A stretch of DNA of 8,486 nt from an uncultured Collinsella sp. (GTDB taxonomy: Bacteria > Actinomycetota > Coriobacteriia > Coriobacteriales > Coriobacteriaceae). The position numbers were made by a program, and so were the translations under genes. The stretch spans positions 1-8,486 of the forward strand of contig UQVD01000085.1 of assembly GCA_900544385.1 (NCBI GenBank), given 5' to 3'. The notes beneath the pieces are model-generated. The model did not search any database. It was not told the origin of the DNA and saw only the letters and a program-made list of their open reading frames with translations. Every line of letters begins with the position of its first letter. The first letter of the stretch is position 1. Shown piece by piece: positions 1-6,223 of the stretch.

Positions 1-1
1 A

Positions 2-40
2 ACTGCGGGAACGGCCTATCCGCTCAATGTGTTCGGCTGA
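2..40 (+). CDS. Possible C-terminal end of an upstream gene (partial)
   Basis: Reading from base 2 gives TAGTAYPLNVFG followed by TGA at 38-40. It reads like an ordinary protein C-terminus, and it would be convergent with the MurT-GatD gene, with the stem-loop at 57-85 between the two. Twelve codons are too few to assign a family, and the other plus frames also stay open here, so the frame choice is a guess. If the reading is wrong, bases 1-56 simply hold nothing recognisable. Confidence 0.25.
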   Translation, partial: TAGTAYPLNVFG

Positions 41-56
41 GATCGGAAATCAACCC

Positions 57-85
57 ACCACAAAGGTGCCTGTCCCCTTTGTGGT
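57..85. repeat. Perfect 10-bp stem-loop, REP-like or a weak bidirectional terminator
   Basis: ACCACAAAGG (57-66) is exactly complementary to CCTTTGTGGT (76-85), around a 9-base loop. It lies 10 bases past the MurT-GatD stop on the minus strand. Neither strand has a good run of T after the stem, so it is a poor classical intrinsic terminator. The core around the loop (AGGTGCCTGTCCCCTTT) resembles the short dispersed palindromes found between genes in many bacteria. That resemblance is from memory, and only one copy is present in this window. It may do both jobs. Confidence 0.55.
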
Positions 86-94
86 TGTGAGGTG

Positions 95-2272
95 CTAGGG
101 GAGGAGCTTCATGGCTGCGTCGTGGGCGGCGTGCTCGTAGGTGTCGTCGAGGGGCTTGAGCGGCAGCAGGGCTGTGGCCTGCGCATCGCCGCGGTGCTCG
201 AGGGCGTGGGCGATGAGCCAGTCGGCGAGTTCAGGGTTCTTGGGTAGCGCTGGTCCGTGCAGGTACGTGCCGATGACGCCCTTGTAGATGATGCCCTCAA
301 AGCCATCGTCGCCGTTGTTGCCGGTGCCCGTGACGACGGACGTTCCGAGCGGCGTGGCATCTGCGTCGAGCAGAGTGCGGCCGCCGTGGTTCTCGAATCC
401 CACAAAGGGCTCGGGCGCCAGGTCGGTCTTGACGGCGACGTTGCCGATCAGGCGGTCAGAACCGCGCACGGTTTCGGCGGAAATGACACCCAGACCTTCG
501 ATGCGATTCTCGCCCATGTAGTATGAACGACCGAGCAGCTGGTAGCTACCGCAGATGGCAAGCAATGAGCCACCATCTTCAACATAGGACGCGACCTTGT
601 CTTTTTGAGCGAGCAGCTCGTGCGCCACGGCCAGCTGGTCGCGATCGGAGCCGCCGCCCATCATGACGATGTCGGCGTCGGTGAGATCGAGCGACTCGCC
701 CATGCGGACCTCGTCCACGCGAACGGGGATGCCGCGCCAGGCGCAGCGGCGCTCGAGGGCGATAACGTTGCCGCCGTCGCCGTAGAGGTTGAGGGCATCG
801 GGGTACAGGTAGACGATGCGCAGCGGGCGCGAAAGCTCGACTGGCGCGATGCCGGCAGGAAGAGCGCTGCCGTCGGCACGGGCTACGGCGCGCCCGGCAA
901 CAGCGTCGGCGGTGGAGCCTTTCAGCCCGTCGAGCTCCTTGACCAGCGGCGGGAAGGCCGTGTAGTTGGCGACGGCGTAGAAGGTGTCGTCGGCGGCCTC
1001 GTCTGCCACGGCGCCAATTGCCTGCGCGACGTCCGAGATAATCGCGGCATCGATGCCGGCGTACTTGAGGCGTACCTGCATGTCGTGCGCACGCGTGCCT
1101 CCGGCAAAGGCGACAAGACCCGGTGTGTCGGCGATGCGCTCAAAGTCGACGTCGTAGATCCACGATACATCGTGGCCGTCGGCATCGTTGTCGTTGAGGA
1201 AGAAAGCGCAGAGTCTGCCGCCTGCCGTCTTGATGGACTGGATTTGTCGATCGAAGCCTACGGGATTCTTGGCCAGGTTGGCCTCGACGGTGCGGCCGGC
1301 GATATCCCAGCGGCCCATGCGTCCGCCGGCGGGGACGTAGGCATCGAGCGTGGGCTGCAGGTGCGCCGTATCCACGCCTAACTCATGTGCGGCAAAGAAG
1401 GCGGCGGCAACGTTGTAGACCATGTACAGGCCGTTGTAGCGTGTGGCGATGTGTGCGGCAGCCGCGTCGGGCGCAGATCCAAAGACCAGGTCAAAGCCGT
1501 AGCCGTCGCAGCCAAGCTCCACGCCCGTCACACGGCGGACCAGTGCGGGGCGTGCCCAACCGCACGAGGGGCAATGGTAGGCGCCGAGTTGACCATACTG
1601 CACATAGTCGTACTCCAACGGGGCGTTGCACTGTGAGCAAAAGCGCGAGTCGCTAATACGGTCGGACTCGGTGTTGGTGGCGCCGTCGATGCCAAAGGCA
1701 ATACTCGCGTTGGGAACGCGCGCGGCGATCGCGGCACACAGCGGATCGTCGGCGTTATAGATAAGCGTCGTTGTCGGCGAGAGTTCCAACGCGTGGGCGA
1801 TGACGTCTTGGGTATGGTCGATCTCGCCATAGCGATCCAGCTGGTCACGGAACAGGTTGAGCAGCACGAAGTACGTCGGCTTGAGCTTGGGCAGAACGCG
1901 TACGGTGTAAAGCTCGTCGCACTCAAAAACGCCCACGCGCTTGCCGCCGCCGGCTCGCTTGAGGCCGCTGCGCGCCTCGAGCAGTGCACCCACCACGCCC
2001 GGCTCCATGTTGTTGCCGGCGCGGTTGCATACCACGGTGGCGCCGCTGGCGGCAACGGCGTCGGCGATGAGGTTGGAGGTGGTGGTCTTGCCATTAGTAC
2101 CCGTAATCACCACGCTGCGGTCGACAAGGCCAGCGAGGTCGCTCAGCAACTCGGGATCGATCTTCATGGCGATGCGGCCGGGGAGTACGCCGCCCTGGCG
2201 CTTAAGGACGGAGCGCAGTCCCCAGCGAGCGATATCGCTCGAGGTGCAGGCAAGAGATGAGCGGAGGTTCAT
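95..2272 (-). CDS. murT-gatD: MurT-GatD fusion: lipid II isoglutaminyl synthase, both subunits in one chain
   Basis: This enzyme amidates the alpha-carboxyl of D-glutamate in the lipid II stem peptide, using ATP and ammonia released from glutamine, in the cytoplasm at the membrane face. Residues 1 to about 450 are MurT. They carry the Mur-ligase P-loop GTNGKTTT (58-65), a four-cysteine zinc ribbon (C212, C215, C234, C237), the ANLAKNPVGF segment (331-340) and the C-terminal DUF1727 motif DNDADGHDVSW (361-371). In two-subunit enzymes this last motif supplies an aspartate to the glutaminase site. Residues from about 480 to 725 are GatD, a CobB/CobQ-type class I amidotransferase with the nucleophile C574 (AICGSYQ) and H672 (TYLHGP). 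A linker of about 30 residues rich in Ala and Gly joins them. In Staphylococcus and Streptococcus the subunits are separate genes of roughly 440 and 240 residues, so 725 fits a full fusion with nothing missing. The ATG at 2272-2270 follows AGGAA with 7-base spacing. It is the last gene of the minus operon, 45 bases after its neighbour. Confidence 0.93.
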   Translation of the reverse strand: MNLRSSLACTSSDIARWGLRSVLKRQGGVLPGRIAMKIDPELLSDLAGLVDRSVVITGTNGKTTTSNLIADAVAASGATVVCNRAGNNMEPGVVGALLEARSGLKRAGGGKRVGVFECDELYTVRVLPKLKPTYFVLLNLFRDQLDRYGEIDHTQDVIAHALELSPTTTLIYNADDPLCAAIAARVPNASIAFGIDGATNTESDRISDSRFCSQCNAPLEYDYVQYGQLGAYHCPSCGWARPALVRRVTGVELGCDGYGFDLVFGSAPDAAAAHIATRYNGLYMVYNVAAAFFAAHELGVDTAHLQPTLDAYVPAGGRMGRWDIAGRTVEANLAKNPVGFDRQIQSIKTAGGRLCAFFLNDNDADGHDVSWIYDVDFERIADTPGLVAFAGGTRAHDMQVRLKYAGIDAAIISDVAQAIGAVADEAADDTFYAVANYTAFPPLVKELDGLKGSTADAVAGRAVARADGSALPAGIAPVELSRPLRIVYLYPDALNLYGDGGNVIALERRCAWRGIPVRVDEVRMGESLDLTDADIVMMGGGSDRDQLAVAHELLAQKDKVASYVEDGGSLLAICGSYQLLGRSYYMGENRIEGLGVISAETVRGSDRLIGNVAVKTDLAPEPFVGFENHGGRTLLDADATPLGTSVVTGTGNNGDDGFEGIIYKGVIGTYLHGPALPKNPELADWLIAHALEHRGDAQATALLPLKPLDDTYEHAAHDAAMKLLP

Positions 2273-2317
2273 GAAACCGTTCCTAACGTAAACGACATGG
2301 TCGGGTCGAGTGCGTCA

Positions 2318-3361
2318 CTAAAAACCGTAGCGGCGCGCAAATTCCTGGGCAAGCTGCGACACGTCTTCGCAGGCATTGGCCCAGGGGGCAAAGTCGGGAG
2401 TGTCCGAGATAATACCGTCCGCTTCCCAAACGGCCTGGTGCGAAAGATCCCAGGGATCGTGTGGCTCGGGCCGGCAGGGAAGGTACGGTGTCTGGTACAT
2501 GGGGTTCAGTAAGAAGAACGCACCGCCCTCGCAGCGGTTAGCGAACTCACGCAGCGCACGCACCGCCGGACGCATCTTGTTTGTTTTGAACAGCAGAATC
2601 GTGCGGGCGAGCAGATACCAAGGAGAGTTCTCGAGCGCGTCAGCCCCGATCTCTTCCTCGAGCTGGTGGGCCAGGGCAAAAAAGCCGTCCTCGTCTTCCA
2701 GACGAGCGAGGGCGAGCAACACGGTGCCGGCAGCTCGGGTGGGGTAGCCTTCCGCCTTAAGAACACGGCGGGCGTAGTTGGCGGCAGCACGGTAGCGAGC
2801 GCTCGCCATGCACAGCTGCGAGATGGCCTCGAGTGTGTGAAGCCACCCGATAAGAGCCGGCTCGCTCACGGTAAGTTCTGCTGCGGTGACACCGTCGGCC
2901 AAAACATTATTGGCCCAGTAGTGTGGGGCTTCCATGTCGAACCCGGACACGCTTTGCTGCAGGTAATCGGCCGTGGTCGCCTCGAGCTTCATCAGGTCGC
3001 CCAGGCAGGCGTCGACGGGCGTGTCCGCCAAAATGATGGCGAGCAGCTGGGCATCGAGGACATACGCATCGATGCGGACGATCTTGAGCAGCTCATCGCG
3101 CATGTCGTCGAACAGGCGATTGCGCGTCTGCTCGAACTCCTCGTCGCTGCCCATGTCCTCGATGCGATGGAGCTCGTCGAGCAGGTGGCGATGAACACCG
3201 GCATAGGACAGCAGCGCTTGGGCATGCTCGGACTGCGCATACTTTTGAGGATTCGCGCTAATGTCGTTATGGACAAGCTCGCGTGCTGCATCGGTGAGCT
3301 CGGGGTGCGACGCCAGATAGGTGCGCTCCAGGTAGGCGGGGATGTAGACGCTCGGATCCAT
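2318..3361 (-). CDS. Helical-repeat (TPR-like) protein of unknown function, paralogue of the preceding gene
   Basis: This is a 347-residue soluble protein, almost entirely alpha-helical by composition, with no signal peptide and no membrane segment. I do not recognise a named family. Helix pairs such as 187-222 (SARYRAAANYARRVL to LARLE) and 247-277 (SPWYLLARTILL to REFANRC) look like tetratricopeptide-type hairpins. It aligns along most of its length with the protein encoded just upstream (3361-4437): DAQLL at 103-107, the SARYR block, LREFANRC at 270-277 and FAPWANACED at 324-333 each have a counterpart in the same order. The ATG at 3361-3359 overlaps the upstream TAA as TAATG, with GGGAGG 9 bases before it, so the two are probably translationally coupled. 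It is co-oriented with MurT-GatD and 45 bases from it. A scaffold or adaptor role in envelope synthesis is only a guess from context. Confidence 0.85.
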   Translation of the reverse strand: MDPSVYIPAYLERTYLASHPELTDAARELVHNDISANPQKYAQSEHAQALLSYAGVHRHLLDELHRIEDMGSDEEFEQTRNRLFDDMRDELLKIVRIDAYVLDAQLLAIILADTPVDACLGDLMKLEATTADYLQQSVSGFDMEAPHYWANNVLADGVTAAELTVSEPALIGWLHTLEAISQLCMASARYRAAANYARRVLKAEGYPTRAAGTVLLALARLEDEDGFFALAHQLEEEIGADALENSPWYLLARTILLFKTNKMRPAVRALREFANRCEGGAFFLLNPMYQTPYLPCRPEPHDPWDLSHQAVWEADGIISDTPDFAPWANACEDVSQLAQEFARRYGF

Positions 3362-3376
3362 TAGAGGTCTCCTCCC
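3359..3376 (-). promoter_or_regulatory. TAATG stop-start overlap with Shine-Dalgarno GGGAGG
   Basis: On the minus strand the TAA of the 358-residue gene (3363-3361) shares its last base with the ATG of the 347-residue gene (3361-3359). GGGAGG (complement of 3371-3376) lies 9 bases upstream. This fixes the downstream start and points to coupled translation of the paralogue pair. Confidence 0.8.
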
Positions 3377-4437
3377 TTAAATGGAAGCCCCTGCTCGGCT
3401 GCGCGCAGGATGCGCTCGTCGATTTGGGAGCGCACGATGTCGTTGGTGGCGACCCAGGCGGCAAAGCTGGCGTTGTCGGGGGCGCCCAGGCCCTCCTGCA
3501 GTACCGGCGTCGCCTCGGACAGCGCAAGGACAAGCTCGTCGGTGGAGCCCACACCCACGTTGACGCGGGCATAGACGCCATCGGGAAACTCGGTTTGGAA
3601 GTAGAGCGCCTCGGCCGCGTGCGGGCACGAGCGTGCGAGGATGCGCAAATAGTGCTCGGCGCCCTCGTAGTCCAGTTCGCGCCAAGCCGTGCTCATCAGC
3701 GCGATGAGCGTCCACGGGTCCAAGTCGCGCTCCGCGTCCTTGGGACGACGGCACAGCGGCGTGTTGGCGAGGTACGGCACGGAGTGTGCGGAGCGAAAGC
3801 GCTTGAGCTCCTCGGCGGGGTATTCGAGCTTTGCCATGGCGAGCATCGCGGTGTGGCGGACACCAGCGGGGTCGTTGGGCGCAAAGTCCAAGCTGCGATT
3901 TGCGGCTTCGAGCGACATGCGGTAGCGGCCGCTAATGAGGGCACGCGATGCCAAGGCGGCAAGCCAGCGCAGATAGGGGCGGCGCGTAAGGTCGCCTGCG
4001 GCCTCGCGCTCGTAGGGGTCCTGGGCCGAGGCGATTTTGAGCGCTAGGTCGTGCTCGACCTCATCGCACTTGGACACCAGGTACTGTACGTATTCCTCGT
4101 TGGATTCGGCGGTGATTGCCGTCAGCATGCGCTGGGCATCCCAGTTGGGCGGATCGAGTGCGGCCGCCTCGCGGAGCATGTTCTCGGCAGCTGCCTCTTC
4201 CTGCTCTGCCTGGGCATCGTCAGGGATAAAGGGAATGCGGTAGTCGACGGCCTCGACTACCTTGGCAATCAGATGCCCGGCGCGGTCGCGGTCGTGCACG
4301 ATGAGCGGTGCGGGGTTGCGGGTGAATTGCTCCATCAGACGCTCTACGGCGGCACCGTCGGTGAGCGGGATATTGTCGCGGCGCAAGGCCTCAAGAACGA
4401 GGCGATGGCAATCCTCTTGAATGGGATCGAATGCCAT
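3361..4437 (-). CDS. Helical-repeat (TPR-like) protein of unknown function, first gene of the minus operon
   Basis: This is a 358-residue cytoplasmic protein without a signal peptide or membrane helix. A glutamate- and alanine-rich helix (about 73-93) precedes a TPR-like region. Repeat-like blocks are WDAQRMLTAI (99-108), SGRYRMSLEAANRSL (169-183) and LDPWTLIALMSTAW (239-252), with LRILARSC at 264-271. Each has a counterpart in the 347-residue product of the next gene, and both end in a similar segment (here SFAAWVATND, 324-333). The two are therefore diverged tandem duplicates. The ATG at 4437-4435 follows a full AAAGGAGG (4442-4449) with a short 4-base spacing. No catalytic motif is visible. 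Being first in the operon, it is probably transcribed from the divergent intergenic region. Its function is unknown; a link to peptidoglycan amidation is inferred only from its position. Confidence 0.85.
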   Translation of the reverse strand: MAFDPIQEDCHRLVLEALRRDNIPLTDGAAVERLMEQFTRNPAPLIVHDRDRAGHLIAKVVEAVDYRIPFIPDDAQAEQEEAAAENMLREAAALDPPNWDAQRMLTAITAESNEEYVQYLVSKCDEVEHDLALKIASAQDPYEREAAGDLTRRPYLRWLAALASRALISGRYRMSLEAANRSLDFAPNDPAGVRHTAMLAMAKLEYPAEELKRFRSAHSVPYLANTPLCRRPKDAERDLDPWTLIALMSTAWRELDYEGAEHYLRILARSCPHAAEALYFQTEFPDGVYARVNVGVGSTDELVLALSEATPVLQEGLGAPDNASFAAWVATNDIVRSQIDERILRAAEQGLPFKGGDL

Positions 4438-4441
4438 GGGG

Positions 4442-4449
4442 CCTCCTTT
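4442..4449 (-). promoter_or_regulatory. Shine-Dalgarno AAAGGAGG of the 358-residue gene
   Basis: AAAGGAGG is a near-perfect anti-16S match. It is followed by CCCC and ATG, so the spacing is only 4 bases. It supports the start at 4437 over any later ATG. Confidence 0.8.
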
Positions 4450-4469
4450 GCTGCGGTTAGGGTTCAGAT

Positions 4470-4480
4470 GTTTCTATATA
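4470..4480 (-). promoter_or_regulatory. Possible -10 region for the minus operon
   Basis: The minus strand here reads TTATATAGAAA, containing TATATA and TATAGA, about 35 to 40 bases before the first gene. No recognisable -35 hexamer lies 16-18 bases further upstream, so if this is the promoter it probably needs an activator. It is weak evidence and is offered only because the next upstream gene is divergent and the operon needs a promoter in this gap. Confidence 0.3.
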
Positions 4481-4498
4481 AGGTTCTAGTTTACCCGC

Positions 4499-4724
4499 AT
4501 GTGGCACACCGGGGGTGCCGCACTTGGACTTGCACCTTTGCACCACGAAGTCGGATGTCGCACAAATGTCGGCACCATGGACGGCCGAGTGGTATCACGG
4601 TGCCGCAAACGGTCGATTTTTGGCGGCGAACGGTGCATATTTTGGAGGGGCACCGTCCTGCCCGGGATATGTAGTCAACCTTGATAAAACGTTTGCCCAG
4701 CTTGGGAGTATGAATGCCGCACAA
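4499..4724. repeat. Repeat-dense, structured intergenic region
   Basis: This stretch lies between divergent genes and holds no convincing gene. Five copies of RTGYCG(G)CA lie on the plus strand: GTGCCGCAC at 4515, ATGTCGCAC at 4555, ATGTCGGCAC at 4566, GTGCCGCAA at 4600 and ATGCCGCAC at 4714. There are three inverted repeats: 4500-4507 with 4515-4522 (8 bp, one G-T), CGGCACC at 4570-4576 with GGTGCCG at 4599-4605, and ACGGTGC at 4630-4636 with GCACCGT at 4650-4656. There is an imperfect tandem repeat of 21 and 22 bases (4606-4626, 4627-4648), each unit carrying AACGGT then TTTTGG. It could be a cluster of protein-binding sites, a structured RNA leader, or one copy of a dispersed intergenic repeat; the window does not decide. 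Confidence 0.6.
4687..4694. promoter_or_regulatory. Candidate LacI-family operator, copy 1 (AAACGTTT)
   Basis: This is a perfect 8-base palindrome with a central CG, in the context GATAAAACGTTTGCCC. LacI-family regulators such as PurR and RbsR bind palindromes with exactly this AAACGTTT core. It is the most upstream of three copies before the dehydrogenase gene. Confidence 0.5.
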
Positions 4725-4743
4725 GGGTCTTCAGGGATAGAAA

Positions 4744-4751
4744 AAACGTTT
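4744..4751. promoter_or_regulatory. Candidate LacI-family operator, copy 2 (AAACGTTT)
   Basis: Context GAAAAAACGTTTCATC. The right half extends to TTTCA, matching the left half TGAAA of copy 3, so the two together suggest a TGAAACGTTTCA consensus. Its centre lies 57 bp from that of copy 1. Confidence 0.55.
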
Positions 4752-4819
4752 CATCATTGGCGGCTTTAGGTGAATAACTGACCAACCAGAACGGTAAAAT
4801 AGTGTTTGTCTGAGCGTTG

Positions 4820-4827
4820 AAACGTTT
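4820..4827. promoter_or_regulatory. Candidate LacI-family operator, copy 3 (AAACGTTT)
   Basis: Context GTTGAAACGTTTAGAC, with an extended left half TGAAA. Its centre lies 76 bp from that of copy 2 and about 115 bp before the dehydrogenase start codon. A weak TTGAAA that could serve as a -35 overlaps it, which would suit repression by occlusion. No regulator gene is in the window. Confidence 0.55.
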
Positions 4828-4870
4828 AGACATCGCGCATTGTCATCGCCGGCAACGCGCAAACCGGTCC

Positions 4871-4897
4871 TAACGGAGCCAATTGGGTGCTCCGTTA
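4871..4897 (+). promoter_or_regulatory. Perfect 9-bp inverted repeat in the dehydrogenase leader
   Basis: TAACGGAGC (4871-4879) pairs exactly with GCTCCGTTA (4889-4897) around a 9-base loop that itself contains CAATTG. No T-run follows, so it is not a terminator. A TATATA directly after it (4896-4901) could be a -10 element, which would place the repeat over the -35/spacer region as an operator. If transcription starts earlier, it is instead a hairpin in the 5' leader. Confidence 0.5.
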
Positions 4898-4925
4898 TAT
4901 ACGCAAGTCTAAGAGGGGCTTGTTT

Positions 4926-4931
4926 AGGAGG
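4926..4931 (+). promoter_or_regulatory. Shine-Dalgarno AGGAGG that fixes the dehydrogenase start
   Basis: AGGAGG lies 6 bases before the ATG at 4938. An in-frame GTG at 4887 would add 17 residues, but it has no ribosome site and lies inside the inverted repeat, so the ATG is the start. Confidence 0.85.
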
Positions 4932-4937
4932 CACAGT

Positions 4938-6161
4938 ATGGGACGTTTTACCAATCCTCGCGATCTGTACTTTGGTGAGGGCGCTCGCCACGAGGTGAAG
5001 AACCTCAAGGGCAAGAAGGCCATCATCGTTTCTGGCGGCAGCTCTATGCGCCGCGGCGGGTTCCTGCAGGACGTCGAGAACGACCTTAAGGAAGGCGGTT
5101 TCGAGGTCAAGCTGTTCGAGGGCGTCGAGTCCGACCCGTCCATCGAGACGGTCATGAAGGGCGCCGAGGCCATGCGCGAGTTCGAGCCCGACTGGATTAT
5201 CGCCATCGGCGGCGGTTCGCCCATCGATGCTGCTAAGGCCATGTGGGTCTTCTACGAGTATCCCGAGGAGTCCTTCGATAACATCATCCAGCCGTTCAGC
5301 TTCCCCGAGCTGCGTCAGAAGGCTCATTTCTGCGCCATCTCCTCTACCTCCGGCACCGCTACCGAGGTCACCGCGTTCTCCGTCATTACCGACTACGCCA
5401 AGGGCATCAAGTACCCGCTGGCCGACTTCAACATCACCCCTGATGTCGCCATCGTCGACCCCGAGCTCACCTACACCATGCCCGCCAAGCTGTGCGCTCA
5501 CACCGGCATGGATGCTCTGACCCACTGCATGGAGGCTTACGTTTCCACCTGCGCCTCTATGTTCACCGACGCCAACGCTCTGCACGGCATCCGCGAGATC
5601 GTCGAGTGGCTGCCCAAGTCCTATGCTGGCGACCATGAGGCCCGTCAGCACATGCACGAGGCTCAGTGCATCGCCGGTATCGCCTTCTCCTCGGGCCTGC
5701 TCGGCATCGTTCACTCCATGGCTCACAAGACCGGTGCTGCCTTCGAGAACGGCCACATCATCCACGGTGCCGCTAACGCCATGTACCTGGGCAAGGTCAT
5801 CCAGTGGAACTCCAAGGATCCCCGTGCTGCCGAGCGTTACGCTTACGTGGCCAAGGAGATCCTGCACCTTCCCGGCGAGACCAACGAGGAGCTCATCGCT
5901 GCGCTCGTCCAGAAGATCCGCGACCTCAACGACCAGCTCAACATTCCGCAGTCCATCAAGGATTACGCGAATGGTGGCGTGAAGGTCGACGCCGAGAACC
6001 CGCAGATGGTTTCCGAGGAGGAGTTCCTCGCCAAGCTGCCCGAGATCGCCGCGAACGCCGAGCAGGACGCCTGCACGCCCGAGAACCCGCGTGAGACCAA
6101 GGCTGCCGACTTCGAGAAGATCCTCAAGGCCTGCTACTACGACACCGACATCGATTTCTAA
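4938..6161 (+). CDS. Iron-containing alcohol dehydrogenase, butanol-dehydrogenase-like
   Basis: This 407-residue cytoplasmic NAD(P)-dependent enzyme interconverts a primary alcohol and its aldehyde. It belongs to the Fe-ADH superfamily, close to the butanol dehydrogenases and the ADH half of AdhE. The N-terminal Rossmann-like part carries IGGGSPIDAAKA (90-101). SSTSGTATEVT (135-145) is the usual cofactor and substrate loop. Metal ligands are D192 and H196 (GMDALTH), H259 (VHSMAH) and, by alignment to the HGxANA motif, H276; H263 is the conserved second histidine. Three residues (ENG, 270-272) sit before HIIHG compared with the commoner KTGAxFHIPHG form as I remember it. Codons are strongly biased to C-ending forms, which suggests high expression. 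It is preceded by the operator-like palindromes and followed by a strong terminator. The true substrate cannot be read from sequence; acetaldehyde, butyraldehyde, propanediol and lactaldehyde are all possible. Confidence 0.9.
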   Translation: MGRFTNPRDLYFGEGARHEVKNLKGKKAIIVSGGSSMRRGGFLQDVENDLKEGGFEVKLFEGVESDPSIETVMKGAEAMREFEPDWIIAIGGGSPIDAAKAMWVFYEYPEESFDNIIQPFSFPELRQKAHFCAISSTSGTATEVTAFSVITDYAKGIKYPLADFNITPDVAIVDPELTYTMPAKLCAHTGMDALTHCMEAYVSTCASMFTDANALHGIREIVEWLPKSYAGDHEARQHMHEAQCIAGIAFSSGLLGIVHSMAHKTGAAFENGHIIHGAANAMYLGKVIQWNSKDPRAAERYAYVAKEILHLPGETNEELIAALVQKIRDLNDQLNIPQSIKDYANGGVKVDAENPQMVSEEEFLAKLPEIAANAEQDACTPENPRETKAADFEKILKACYYDTDIDF

Positions 6162-6182
6162 TCGACTCTTGTTATCGTAACG

Positions 6183-6223
6183 AGGGGCTCCGCACGTATC
6201 CGTACGGAGCCCCTTTCTTTTTT
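6183..6223 (+). terminator. Intrinsic terminator after the alcohol dehydrogenase, inside the gldA leader
   Basis: AGGGGCTCCG (6183-6192) pairs perfectly with CGGAGCCCCT (6205-6214) across a 12-base loop, followed by TTTCTTTTTT (6214-6223). The stem is GC-rich and strong. It ends only 16 bases before the gldA ATG. A smaller possible hairpin (about 6168-6184, GTTA-TCG-TAAC core) abuts it on the 5' side and overlaps its first two bases. Confidence 0.9.

Noticed and set aside
605..1381. 258-residue plus-strand open frame inside murT-gatD
   Set aside because: It is a shadow of the real minus-strand gene, which has all expected motifs.
4491..4769. Short open frames on both strands (about 60 to 85 residues) in the divergent intergenic region
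   Set aside because: They overlap each other, have no ribosome sites and translate inverted and tandem repeats. The repeats themselves are the better explanation.
4887..4937. Earlier GTG start for the alcohol dehydrogenase, adding 17 residues
   Set aside because: It has no ribosome site and lies in the loop of an inverted repeat. AGGAGG sits 6 bases before the ATG at 4938, and the family normally begins there.
4731..5867. 378-residue open frame antisense to the alcohol dehydrogenase
   Set aside because: It mirrors the strongly codon-biased dehydrogenase gene, is rich in Gly, Leu, Val and Asp as expected for a shadow frame, and shows no domain or ribosome site.
4873..6211. ACGGAGCC shared by the leader hairpin (4873-4880) and the terminator (6204-6211)
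   Set aside because: An 8-base match between two GC-rich stems is easily chance, and nothing else links the two sites.
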